Shown: positions 19,058 to 25,913 of the stretch, in pieces
Layout of the letters: the number at the start of each line of letters is the position of its first letter
How positions within the stretch are numbered: position 1 is the first letter of the stretch
Source: Phaeobacter sp. CECT 5382
Lineage (GTDB): Bacteria; Pseudomonadota; Alphaproteobacteria; Rhodobacterales; Rhodobacteraceae
Assembly (NCBI RefSeq): GCF_001457775.1
Contig: NZ_CYSG01000017.1
Coordinates: forward strand, 1-64,000
Direction: 5' to 3'
Length of the DNA stretch: 64,000 nt
The notes under the pieces: generated by a model
Seen by the model: only the letters and a program-made list of their open reading frames with translations
Database searches by the model: none
Told to the model about the DNA's origin: nothing
Translations under genes and position numbers: made by a program

Positions 19058-21430
19058 TCAGAAGTCCTGCCACATATCCTTTGCAGCATTGCCATCCATC
19101 TGAACCGAAGCCTGAGAGGCTGGCATCTCGTCAAGGTCCCAATCCGCCTCCCCATGCGCCGACGGCGCGGCACTGGCCGCCGGAGCTGCCATCGGGGTCG
19201 CTGCAACTGGGGCTGTCGGACGATGCGCTTTGCCTGCGACCTTGAACTGGCTCACCAGATTGGTCAGCTCGCCTGCATCGGTATTGAGCAAATGCCCCGC
19301 CGCCGTTGCCTGTTCAACCATGGCAGCATTCTGCTGGGTCACCTGATCCAACTGGGTCACCCCCGTATTGATCTCGTTCAGGCCGGTGGACTGTTCCACC
19401 GCCCCTTCGGCGATATCGCTTACCAGTTTCGAGATATGGCCGACGCGCTGAGTGATGCTTTGCAGGGCATCGCCAGCTTTTCCGACCAGATCTACGCCGC
19501 GCTCCACCTGTTTTGAGCTGTCGCCAATCAGCGTCTTGATCTCCATCGCCGCATCCGACGACCGCTGAGCAAGGGCGCGCACCTCGGAAGCCACAACCGC
19601 AAAACCGCGACCCGCTTCGCCTGCCCGTGCGGCTTCGACGCCAGCATTCAGCGCCAGAAGATTTGTCTGGAAGGCGATGTCGTCGATTACACCAATGATC
19701 TGACCGATATGGCTGGAGGACTGCTCGATTTCGGTCATGGCCGAAACAGCACTTTGCACAACTTCACCGCTGGCTTCGGCTTCCTGTTTGGCCTCGGCCA
19801 TGATGCCTTCGACGCTACGAGCGCCCTCAGCTGCGGATTTCACGCTTGCTGTCAGCTCTTCCAGAGCGGCGGCTGTTTCTTCCAGTGTTGCCGCCTGGCT
19901 TTCGGTGCGATGGGACAGATCATCCGAAGATTGGCTGATCTCGGATGCACCGTTGCGGATACTATCTGCGGCATCGATCACCTTGGACACTGTGTCATTC
20001 AGGGTCGAAACGGTCTTGTTGAAATCAGCGCGCAGGGCTTCGTGGTCGCTGCCAAACGCCTCGCGAATATCGGATGAGAAATCACCCTGTGACAAACGTA
20101 CCAGACCAGCACTAAGGGTTTCCACCACATGCTGCTGCTGCTTTTGCTGGTCTGCACGGGCTTCTTCGGCGCTTCGAGCGCTGCGCAATTTTTCCTGCAT
20201 CGCAACAAGGGTCTTGCCGATCTCGCCAACTTCATCGCCCCGTTTCGCATCGGGGACGTCTGCGTCCAACTGTCCGGCTGACACATCCGCCATATTGGCA
20301 CAGATACGAACAATTGGTTTGGTGATCGAGCGCGCAAACAAAGCGCCCAACACAGACAGAATTGCGGTCACCACAAGCGTAATGACAATCAGCAGATTAC
20401 GCTTTTTATTAACCGGCGCCATCAGTTCGTCAACGTCCTGTTCGACGACCATTGCCCAGTTGGCATAGTCCAGCCCAACGGGGTTGGTGTAAGATACAAC
20501 TTCGTGACCATTCAGGCCGATAGCCGCCTCGTAGAAATGGCTCTTGCCATCAAGGGCTGCGGTAATGTGATCGCGGGCCGAAAGTTCCTGCAGAACCTCA
20601 TGACCGCCTTCGAAACGAGACTCAGTTCGCGCCAGGTTGTCATCACCGACAATAAAGATCTCTGTGGTCTCGCCGAGCCCATCGATGTTGTTTGACATAG
20701 CACTGAGGATGGCGACTGGCATCTGCAGCGCCAGAACACCCAGGAACTCATTTGTAGGCCCGTAAAGCGGGGTTGCGATAAATCCGGCGGCGGCACCGTT
20801 GCTGGGCGCATAGGGTTCCAGATCGACAAAGTGATAAGATCCGGCTGTACTTCTGTTTGTCTCGCGGAACAACTCTGCGAGAGTGGAATCCTTATAGGGA
20901 CCGTTCATCAGGTTCGAGGTATAGTCCGTCTCTTTGAACACTGAATAGACGATATCGCCCTCTGGGTTGATCAAGAAGGCATCATAATACCCCTTGGTTT
21001 CGATCAAGGTTCGGAACCCGTTATGATAGTGCTCATGATCGTAGTGATAGACTTCATCGCCAGAGGCGCGATCTAGCAGGTGCTTTGACCCAGTCGCATT
21101 TGGATTGTCAGTGACATAGGCTTTGGTCAGGATATTCCCTGCCTGTGGGCCAAGCGCTGCCCAAGATTTGGAGAAGGCCTCCATAGCTTCGGTGGTTGCA
21201 GGGGATGCACCCATTGTCTGCAGATCGGCTTTGACAGTCGTCATTAACTGCTTAATCGCAGAGCGCCGGTCGGCAACCAGCGACGCCATCTGTTTCTCAA
21301 TTGTGGTGTAGGCGTATTTCTGGAAGTTATAAAGGGTGACGCCGATGAGTATCGTCCCCATGAGGATACTGAAACTAATGATAAAAAGGGGAAGCTTTTT
21401 CGAAAGCTTCATAGATCGTACATTGATCAT
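19058..21430 (-). CDS. Methyl-accepting chemotaxis protein with periplasmic dCache sensor
   Basis: A 790-residue inner-membrane chemoreceptor. First membrane segment at about 17-40 (LFIISFSILMGTILIGVTLY), then a large periplasmic region of about 300 residues that looks like dCache (GYYDAFLINPEGDIVYSV, FIATPLYGPTNEFLGVLALQ). A second membrane segment (LLIVITLVVTAILSVLGALF) is followed by HAMP repeats and the signalling domain with the hairpin IDDIAFQTNLLALNAGVEAARAGE. The C-terminus ends MWQDF, resembling the WXXF tether for CheR/CheB. The ATG at 21430 has GGAG upstream; a TTG four codons earlier is less likely. No che genes are adjacent, so it probably plugs into a chromosomal array. Confidence 0.95.
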   Translation of the reverse strand: MINVRSMKLSKKLPLFIISFSILMGTILIGVTLYNFQKYAYTTIEKQMASLVADRRSAIKQLMTTVKADLQTMGASPATTEAMEAFSKSWAALGPQAGNILTKAYVTDNPNATGSKHLLDRASGDEVYHYDHEHYHNGFRTLIETKGYYDAFLINPEGDIVYSVFKETDYTSNLMNGPYKDSTLAELFRETNRSTAGSYHFVDLEPYAPSNGAAAGFIATPLYGPTNEFLGVLALQMPVAILSAMSNNIDGLGETTEIFIVGDDNLARTESRFEGGHEVLQELSARDHITAALDGKSHFYEAAIGLNGHEVVSYTNPVGLDYANWAMVVEQDVDELMAPVNKKRNLLIVITLVVTAILSVLGALFARSITKPIVRICANMADVSAGQLDADVPDAKRGDEVGEIGKTLVAMQEKLRSARSAEEARADQQKQQQHVVETLSAGLVRLSQGDFSSDIREAFGSDHEALRADFNKTVSTLNDTVSKVIDAADSIRNGASEISQSSDDLSHRTESQAATLEETAAALEELTASVKSAAEGARSVEGIMAEAKQEAEASGEVVQSAVSAMTEIEQSSSHIGQIIGVIDDIAFQTNLLALNAGVEAARAGEAGRGFAVVASEVRALAQRSSDAAMEIKTLIGDSSKQVERGVDLVGKAGDALQSITQRVGHISKLVSDIAEGAVEQSTGLNEINTGVTQLDQVTQQNAAMVEQATAAGHLLNTDAGELTNLVSQFKVAGKAHRPTAPVAATPMAAPAASAAPSAHGEADWDLDEMPASQASVQMDGNAAKDMWQDF

Positions 21431-21769
21431 GACATTCTCCAACTATGGTCCGTCCAAGGATCTTCACTTGGACGGGTGAGAGTTAAAAAACTGACAAGTA
21501 CAATCTTTGGGTGTTTTCCTGATAAACCTAAGCCTCCTTTGAGTGGTCTTTTGACGCTATCCTGCGTCAAAAGACAATAAAACTGAGTTGTCGGAGACAT
21601 TTGGTGCCAAAAAAATAAGCGCTTTCGCCGAATCCTCACGAATCATCTCAATCGGAGACCGCCATCAGCTCCAAAGGGAGGGGCTGCTAATAGTCTGATG
21701 TTACTTTCAAAGGTCGATTACTCCATAAGCCTTTGAAATTTATCCATAATTAAAATTGTCAGCTGACAA
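21431..21769. other. Intergenic region between chemoreceptor and repC
   Basis: 339 bases without a supported gene. It must hold the chemoreceptor promoter. It also contains a 12-bp perfect inverted repeat (21546-21575) and, at its right edge, a 16-bp palindrome beside the repC stop. It is clearly AT-richer than its flanks. Confidence 0.6.
21546..21575. repeat. 12-bp perfect inverted repeat
   Basis: GTCTTTTGACGC (21546-21557) and GCGTCAAAAGAC (21564-21575) are exact reverse complements with a 6-base spacer. The site is about 195 bases past repC and 116 bases before the chemoreceptor start. It could be a repC terminator (no T-run follows) or a protein-binding site. Confidence 0.6.
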
Positions 21770-21770
21770 T
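21755..21770. promoter_or_regulatory. Candidate centromere-like parS site
   Basis: ATTGTCAGCTGACAAT is a perfect 16-bp palindrome that touches the last base of the repC stop codon. RepB-binding parS sites of repABC replicons are 16-bp palindromes of the form GTT-N4-GC-N4-AAC. This one matches the TT, central GC and AA positions and differs only at the two outermost bases. It is therefore a strong candidate partition site, though only one copy was found. Confidence 0.55.
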
Positions 21771-22993
21771 CACACGGAACAGGCTGCTTTTTCCCGGTTT
21801 TTCAGGGCCAAAAGCATGGGACGCACGGAAAATCCCCCGGCAGATGCCTTTTGGGCAAGGCGACGTAGATAGGCTCCGGGGCTTCGGATTTCAGACGCCC
21901 GCTGTAGAATGCAAAGCACTGAAATGGCGGCTTCCAAGGGTCCCATATGCTGTTTGGCCTGTGACAGCACAGGTTGATCAATTCCCAGCATTGGTGCCAG
22001 CCGATCTCCTAGATGGAGCAGGTCCTGCCAGCTGCGCACAGGGTTTGGAAAAAACGCCAGGGCTTCACTGCAGCTGCCTAGGATTTGGTTTAGCTCTAAA
22101 TCCCGATGTGCAGGACAGGTACTCTTTGTTTCTAGTCTCGCCTTGTCAGAGCAATCATTGGACAATGTCAGTTCGGAATTTTCCAAAGCTGTTTCCGATG
22201 CATTTTTTTCTAAGCCTTCAGAGTCAAAATCTTGTTTTAATGAATCCTGTATGTGCCGCTCATTTTGAACGTCAGTGGTGCTCATTTCGGCGGCAGCAAG
22301 ATCACAGAAGCGGGGACGGGCAGGGGGCGTATCCTGATTTGACAGTGCTTCGGAAAGAGCGGTTTTCAATCCGGTAAGGGCATCCAGGTCGGGTTTGCGG
22401 CGCAGCACCTGACGGGCCTCTTCGACCAGAGGGCAAGCGGGGTTCTGCTCCAGTCGGCTTTGCCGGAGCACAGCAACATGATCGCGCAGGATCATTAGCT
22501 GGTGATGCGCCGTACGGGCCTGTGCGGCCTGCTGCACAAGGTGGTCGCTATGGCGAGCCAACGGAGAGAGATCGAACCCATAGGCCTGCTGCACCGCGCC
22601 AGTGATGCGCCGGGCAAAGCGTTTATGATTGGCGCTTGCATGACGGCTGACAACCCCCAGCGAGACCAGCTTTGCCAGGTGTCGCCGCAGCGTGCTGTCG
22701 GGCATGCCATTCAGCCGTGAGGCCAGCACCCTGTTGGAGGGAAAGACAATGCAGCTGTTCACATCCGGGGTCAGGGTCCGGTCAGGCCAGAACGTCAAAA
22801 GGGCCTTCAGAACGCCTAGCGTGCGGTGGTTCAGCTCATACAGCGTGGCGGCATCTGTCAGGGCCTGCAACAGGGCCCATTTATCATATGGATCTGTGGG
22901 GGCAGTTGCCGATGCATGGGATCCTTTTGCAGGATGCTGCGACAAGGCAGCCGTCCTCGGCCGCCCAAATTCGCTTTGGGACGCGTGTTTCAT
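21770..22993 (-). CDS. repC: RepC replication initiator of a repABC replicon
   Basis: A RepC-family initiator of about 407 residues. Family features are DKWALLQALTDAATLYELNHRTLGVLKALLTFWP at the start of the conserved N-terminal domain, SNRVLASRLNGMPDSTLRRHLAKLVSLGVV (winged helix) and a C-terminal domain containing NPVRSWQDLLHLGDRLAPMLG. In this class replication starts within or next to repC. The ATG at 22993 was used; a TTG at 23014 is also possible and neither has a good ribosome site, which fits translation control by an antisense RNA. It lies downstream of repA-repB with a 177-198-base leader. Confidence 0.95.
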   Translation of the reverse strand: MKHASQSEFGRPRTAALSQHPAKGSHASATAPTDPYDKWALLQALTDAATLYELNHRTLGVLKALLTFWPDRTLTPDVNSCIVFPSNRVLASRLNGMPDSTLRRHLAKLVSLGVVSRHASANHKRFARRITGAVQQAYGFDLSPLARHSDHLVQQAAQARTAHHQLMILRDHVAVLRQSRLEQNPACPLVEEARQVLRRKPDLDALTGLKTALSEALSNQDTPPARPRFCDLAAAEMSTTDVQNERHIQDSLKQDFDSEGLEKNASETALENSELTLSNDCSDKARLETKSTCPAHRDLELNQILGSCSEALAFFPNPVRSWQDLLHLGDRLAPMLGIDQPVLSQAKQHMGPLEAAISVLCILQRASEIRSPGAYLRRLAQKASAGGFSVRPMLLALKNREKAACSV

Positions 22994-23044
22994 AGTGAAA
23001 TTCACGAAAGACAATAAAATACAGGCCCCGCAAGAACAGCGGAG

Positions 23045-23073
23045 TTGACAGGGTCAGGGAAGGGGAGGTATCT
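23045..23073 (+). promoter_or_regulatory. Candidate promoter of the repB-repC antisense RNA
   Basis: TTGACA (23045-23050) is a consensus -35 box on the plus strand, with GTATCT (23068-23073) 17 bases downstream as a weaker -10. It points from repC toward repB, opposite to the rep operon, where repABC replicons place the ctRNA promoter. Confidence 0.5.
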
Positions 23074-23078
23074 CGAAG

Positions 23079-23132
23079 GTGCTAAGTTTGAGAATGGCCT
23101 TCCGGGATGCGTCTTGGGGGGCTTTTCTTTTT
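23079..23132 (+). ncRNA. Candidate counter-transcribed RNA (ctRNA/IncA) of the repABC module
   Basis: The repB-repC gap carries, on the strand opposite to the operon, a promoter-like pair ending at 23073 and a terminator ending at 23132. This predicts an RNA of about 50-60 nt. In known repABC plasmids a ctRNA of this size in this position and orientation pairs with the repC leader and blocks repC expression, setting copy number and incompatibility. The 5-prime end is estimated from the -10 position. Confidence 0.55.
23097..23132 (+). terminator. Intrinsic terminator of the candidate ctRNA
   Basis: GCCTTCC (23097-23103) pairs with GGGGGGC (23116-23122), including two G-U pairs, and is followed directly by TTTTCTTTTT (23123-23132). 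The orientation fits an RNA transcribed opposite to repC. Confidence 0.6.
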
Positions 23133-23191
23133 GCTACTGTCCTCTGGCTCGTGCCTCCTGTTTAAGTTTCTTATGGGTCATCTGGTGCGGG

Positions 23192-24184
23192 TCAGTCGTC
23201 CTGTGGCGTCTGATCTTGCTGCCAGCGGGCATGCAGATCTTTCAGCAGCTCATCGGCATGCTCGTTCAGCCAGACATCAAACCCGTCAGCGGTACGGGCA
23301 GGCACGTTCAGCGTCAGCCCCCGTTTGGTGCTACGAATATCGGCCAGCGCCTTGCCGTCAACGCCGCGCAGCGTGCGTGGTTTGCTGGGGGCAGGGGGGC
23401 TGGGTTTTGTTGCGGATTGCTTTTGCCCGGCCCGTTCAAAAATCGCCTCAAAGCGCGCATCTGAATCGCCTTCGCTGAATTCGGGACGGTTTAGATAGGC
23501 CATGGCCCGTGATTTGGCGGCGCTGTCCTCAAAGAGTTTCGCCAGCGCCAGCCAGCGGTCGCGGCCAATGCCGGGGGCAGATCCGATCTGGCGCAGAAAG
23601 GGCAGATCAAAGGCCTGGCCGACCTTCAGCATGCGGCTGACCATTGGCAGGTCGATCGAAAGTGCTGCGGCAATTGTCTGCCGGTCATAGTCGCCGTCAT
23701 GCAACTGCGCGGCGAAACTTGCCTTTTCTATGAAAGACAGATCTTGGCGGGCGGTGTTTTCCTGGCCCTGGGCCAACACCAGCGCATGATCGTCCAGCTG
23801 GCGGACCATGGCCTTGACCGGGAGACCAAGATCCTTGAGCGCCTGCAAGCGGCGGCGCCCATAGACGATCTCGTAGCGTCCAGACAGTTTGGGATGCGGG
23901 CGCAGCAGAACTGGCACCTGTTGACCATAGGTCGCAAGACTGTCGCGCAGCTGCGACTGCGCGGCGCTGTCGTGACCCAAGCGGTCCTCGACACCGGCGT
24001 CATCAATCAGGCTGGCGTCGATATCCTGCACTGCATTTTCCTGCAGTTTCGACAGGGACGACTGCAAAGCCCCCACAGCCCCGCGCGGCATCATGCGGGC
24101 CGCCGCAGATTTGGTGGCCGGTGGTGTTGTCGGCGTTTCGGCGCTTTTTGTCGGGCCGGGTGTCAGAATACCTTTGCGTGCCAT
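23192..24184 (-). CDS. repB: RepB (ParB-family) partition protein
   Basis: A 330-residue centromere-binding protein. The ParB N-terminal domain has RYEIVYGRRRLQALKDLGL and GQENTARQDLSFIEKASFA (about residues 105-155); the helix-turn-helix follows (YDRQTIAAALSIDLPMVSRMLKVG). RepB binds parS and works with RepA in segregation. Its ATG overlaps the repA stop by one base (TGATG), so it is translationally coupled. It ends 177-198 bases before repC, leaving space for the ctRNA. Confidence 0.96.
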   Translation of the reverse strand: MARKGILTPGPTKSAETPTTPPATKSAAARMMPRGAVGALQSSLSKLQENAVQDIDASLIDDAGVEDRLGHDSAAQSQLRDSLATYGQQVPVLLRPHPKLSGRYEIVYGRRRLQALKDLGLPVKAMVRQLDDHALVLAQGQENTARQDLSFIEKASFAAQLHDGDYDRQTIAAALSIDLPMVSRMLKVGQAFDLPFLRQIGSAPGIGRDRWLALAKLFEDSAAKSRAMAYLNRPEFSEGDSDARFEAIFERAGQKQSATKPSPPAPSKPRTLRGVDGKALADIRSTKRGLTLNVPARTADGFDVWLNEHADELLKDLHARWQQDQTPQDD

Positions 24185-25362
24185 CAGCGTCCCCAGGCCT
24201 TTTGGATCAGGTTCTCGATTTCATCATTCACCAGGTTGAGCGAGTCCAGCGCGCGATCATAGGTGTTGCGGTGAAACTGCGAGCGTTCAACCTCGTAGAC
24301 GGTTTGTTGTGTCAGGCCGGCGTCGGAAATCGCAGTGGATTTCAGCATCGGTGCCACCATGACCTCGTCGTCGAAGAGCTGACGCAGAAAGGCGACCACC
24401 TGCTGCTGCGGCCCGTCGTTCGGCTCATAGCGATTGATGAGAAAACGCAGGAAATCGAAATCCATGCTGGCCCCCGCGTTGGAGACCACATCCAGAAGAT
24501 CGGCACTCATCTGCAGAAACTGCGACATCGAGGCGACGTCCAGCATATTGGGCACGATGGTGATCAGGATGCCCGTAGAGGCACAAAGCGCCGACATGGT
24601 GAGATAGCCCAGCTGCGGCGGGCAATCAAAGATGATCACATCGTAGTTAGCCTCAACTTCGGCCAGGGCGGCGGCCATGCGGGCAAAAAACGCCGGCTGC
24701 ACGTTGTTGATCAGCGCCTGTGGTGTCTCGTGCTCAAATTCCTGCAACATCAGCCCACCCGGAGCGAGGTCGATCCCGGTGAAAAACGTCTGCTGGATAA
24801 CCTGGCTCAGGGGCAGGGGCTCGTCATAGCGGATCGCGTCATAGATGGTGCCGGATTCGAGGAAATCATATTCGGGGCGATAGCCAAACAGCGTCGTCAG
24901 CGAGGCCTGCGGGTCGATATCGACACATAGAACGCGATAGCCTTTCAGTGCCAGCCGTTGGGCTGCATGGATGGAGGAGGTCGTCTTGCCGGAGCCGCCT
25001 TTGAAATTGAGAAAGGACAGCACCTGCACCTTGTCACCTTCGCGCCGACCGCGCAGATAGGTGCCCGGCGTCTTAGCTCCGGCTTCCAGAACCTTGCGGA
25101 TCTCCAGCAGATCACCGGCGGTGTAGTGCCGTCGGCCACCAGGGGTCATATGGACCTCGGGGATGCGGTTGTCAAAATGCAACTTGCGCAGGAAGGATGC
25201 GGAAATTCCCAGCAGATCAGCGGCCTCGCCAGCACTGAAACGTCGCAATTCCTTGCGCGCGTCCGGGGCAAATACCTTGAGCATATGGCTTTCAAGCGCA
25301 GCCGTGAGATTTTCGGCATTCTCACGCACACGCTGGTTTATATGGATCGGATGTGTCACCAC
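24184..25362 (-). CDS. repA: RepA (ParA-family) partition ATPase
   Basis: A Walker-type partition ATPase of 392 residues. The N-terminal part holds a MerR-like winged helix (AADLLGISASFLRKLHFDNRIPEV, about 48-71) that in this family binds the operon promoter. The deviant Walker A is KGGSGKTT (121-128), followed by CVDIDPQASLTTLFGY and YDVIIFDCPPQLGYLT. It is first gene of the repABC operon. Two consecutive GTG codons (25362, 25359) can start it; the second is better spaced from AGAGGA. RepA and RepB are expected to autoregulate from the upstream region. Confidence 0.96.
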   Translation of the reverse strand: MVTHPIHINQRVRENAENLTAALESHMLKVFAPDARKELRRFSAGEAADLLGISASFLRKLHFDNRIPEVHMTPGGRRHYTAGDLLEIRKVLEAGAKTPGTYLRGRREGDKVQVLSFLNFKGGSGKTTSSIHAAQRLALKGYRVLCVDIDPQASLTTLFGYRPEYDFLESGTIYDAIRYDEPLPLSQVIQQTFFTGIDLAPGGLMLQEFEHETPQALINNVQPAFFARMAAALAEVEANYDVIIFDCPPQLGYLTMSALCASTGILITIVPNMLDVASMSQFLQMSADLLDVVSNAGASMDFDFLRFLINRYEPNDGPQQQVVAFLRQLFDDEVMVAPMLKSTAISDAGLTQQTVYEVERSQFHRNTYDRALDSLNLVNDEIENLIQKAWGR

Positions 25363-25403
25363 TGTCCTCTGTCTTTTGGCCCTATTTCAGGCTCTGCTCT
25401 GGT

Positions 25404-25431
25404 AACGCTGTTTTTCGTCAACGCTATTTTT
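25404..25431. repeat. Direct repeats in the repA upstream region
   Basis: AACGCTGTTTTT (25404-25415) and AACGCTATTTTT (25420-25431) are 12-base direct repeats, 11 of 12 identical, with 16-base periodicity, 42-70 bases upstream of repA. They could be operator sites for RepA/RepB autoregulation. Confidence 0.45.
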
Positions 25432-25484
25432 ACCGTTTCTTTAAGCAAGTCGGAGCGGCCAAAGCAACAGATTCTTTTGCCTAT

Positions 25485-25504
25485 CTATCCACGGGTTATC
25501 CACA
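25485..25504 (+). promoter_or_regulatory. DnaA-box pair upstream of repA
   Basis: TTATCCACA (25496-25504) matches the consensus DnaA box exactly, and CTATCCACG (25485-25493) is a degenerate copy in the same orientation 11 bases before it. A very AT-rich stretch follows at 25550-25580. The repABC origin is usually placed in repC, so this may be a regulatory or auxiliary site. Confidence 0.55.
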
Positions 25505-25862
25505 GGTGGACAGGTTTCCGTTGAGGTTTGAGCTCTTGCATTGGTTTAACTGATTGTAAAATATGTAATTTTTTTGCTTTCGGCTCCCAAAAGTGCCTGC
25601 AAGCCGAGCCGACGAGTGAGGCCTTTCCGCAGGTCTCCCGGCCAGCCCGCAGGGGATCCTAGCTATGCGAGCGCCGAATCAAGCGGGCAGGTCAAATTCA
25701 GTCTAATCCTGCTAAACAGGCCCAATTCAGGCTCTAAATAAGCCTATGCGAGCTTTGGTGAGACGCGTTGCCCCGTCACGTTGCTGAATATTCGGTGTCG
25801 CTCAAGCGCGGGTGCCGCCATCGTAAAACTGCCTATGCGCGCCCCAGATAGAAAACATTTGG
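25505..25862. other. Non-coding region between the rep module and the sensor kinase
   Basis: No supported gene. It holds an AT-rich segment (25550-25580), an inverted repeat TCGGCTC/GAGCCGA (25580-25586 and 25606-25612) and three copies of CTATGCGAGC-like sequence. A TTCAGGCTCT element at 25726-25735 also occurs at 25386-25395. It looks more like replicon control or partition DNA than promoter DNA. Confidence 0.5.
25663..25842. repeat. Three spaced CTATGCG(A/C)GC repeats
   Basis: CTATGCGAGC occurs at 25663-25672 and 25744-25753, and CTATGCGCGC at 25833-25842, all in the same orientation and spaced 81 and 89 bases apart. They could be iteron-like binding sites near the rep module, but spacing is wider than classical iterons. 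Confidence 0.4.
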
Positions 25863-25913
25863 GTGCAGAGTCGGGTCAGGCTAAGGTCGTTGGAACAAAT
25901 TTTTGATACCGTA

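Noticed and set aside
25580-25612. TCGGCTC/GAGCCGA inverted repeat as a terminator
   Set aside because: Loop of 19 bases, no T-run and no gene ending nearby in the right direction.
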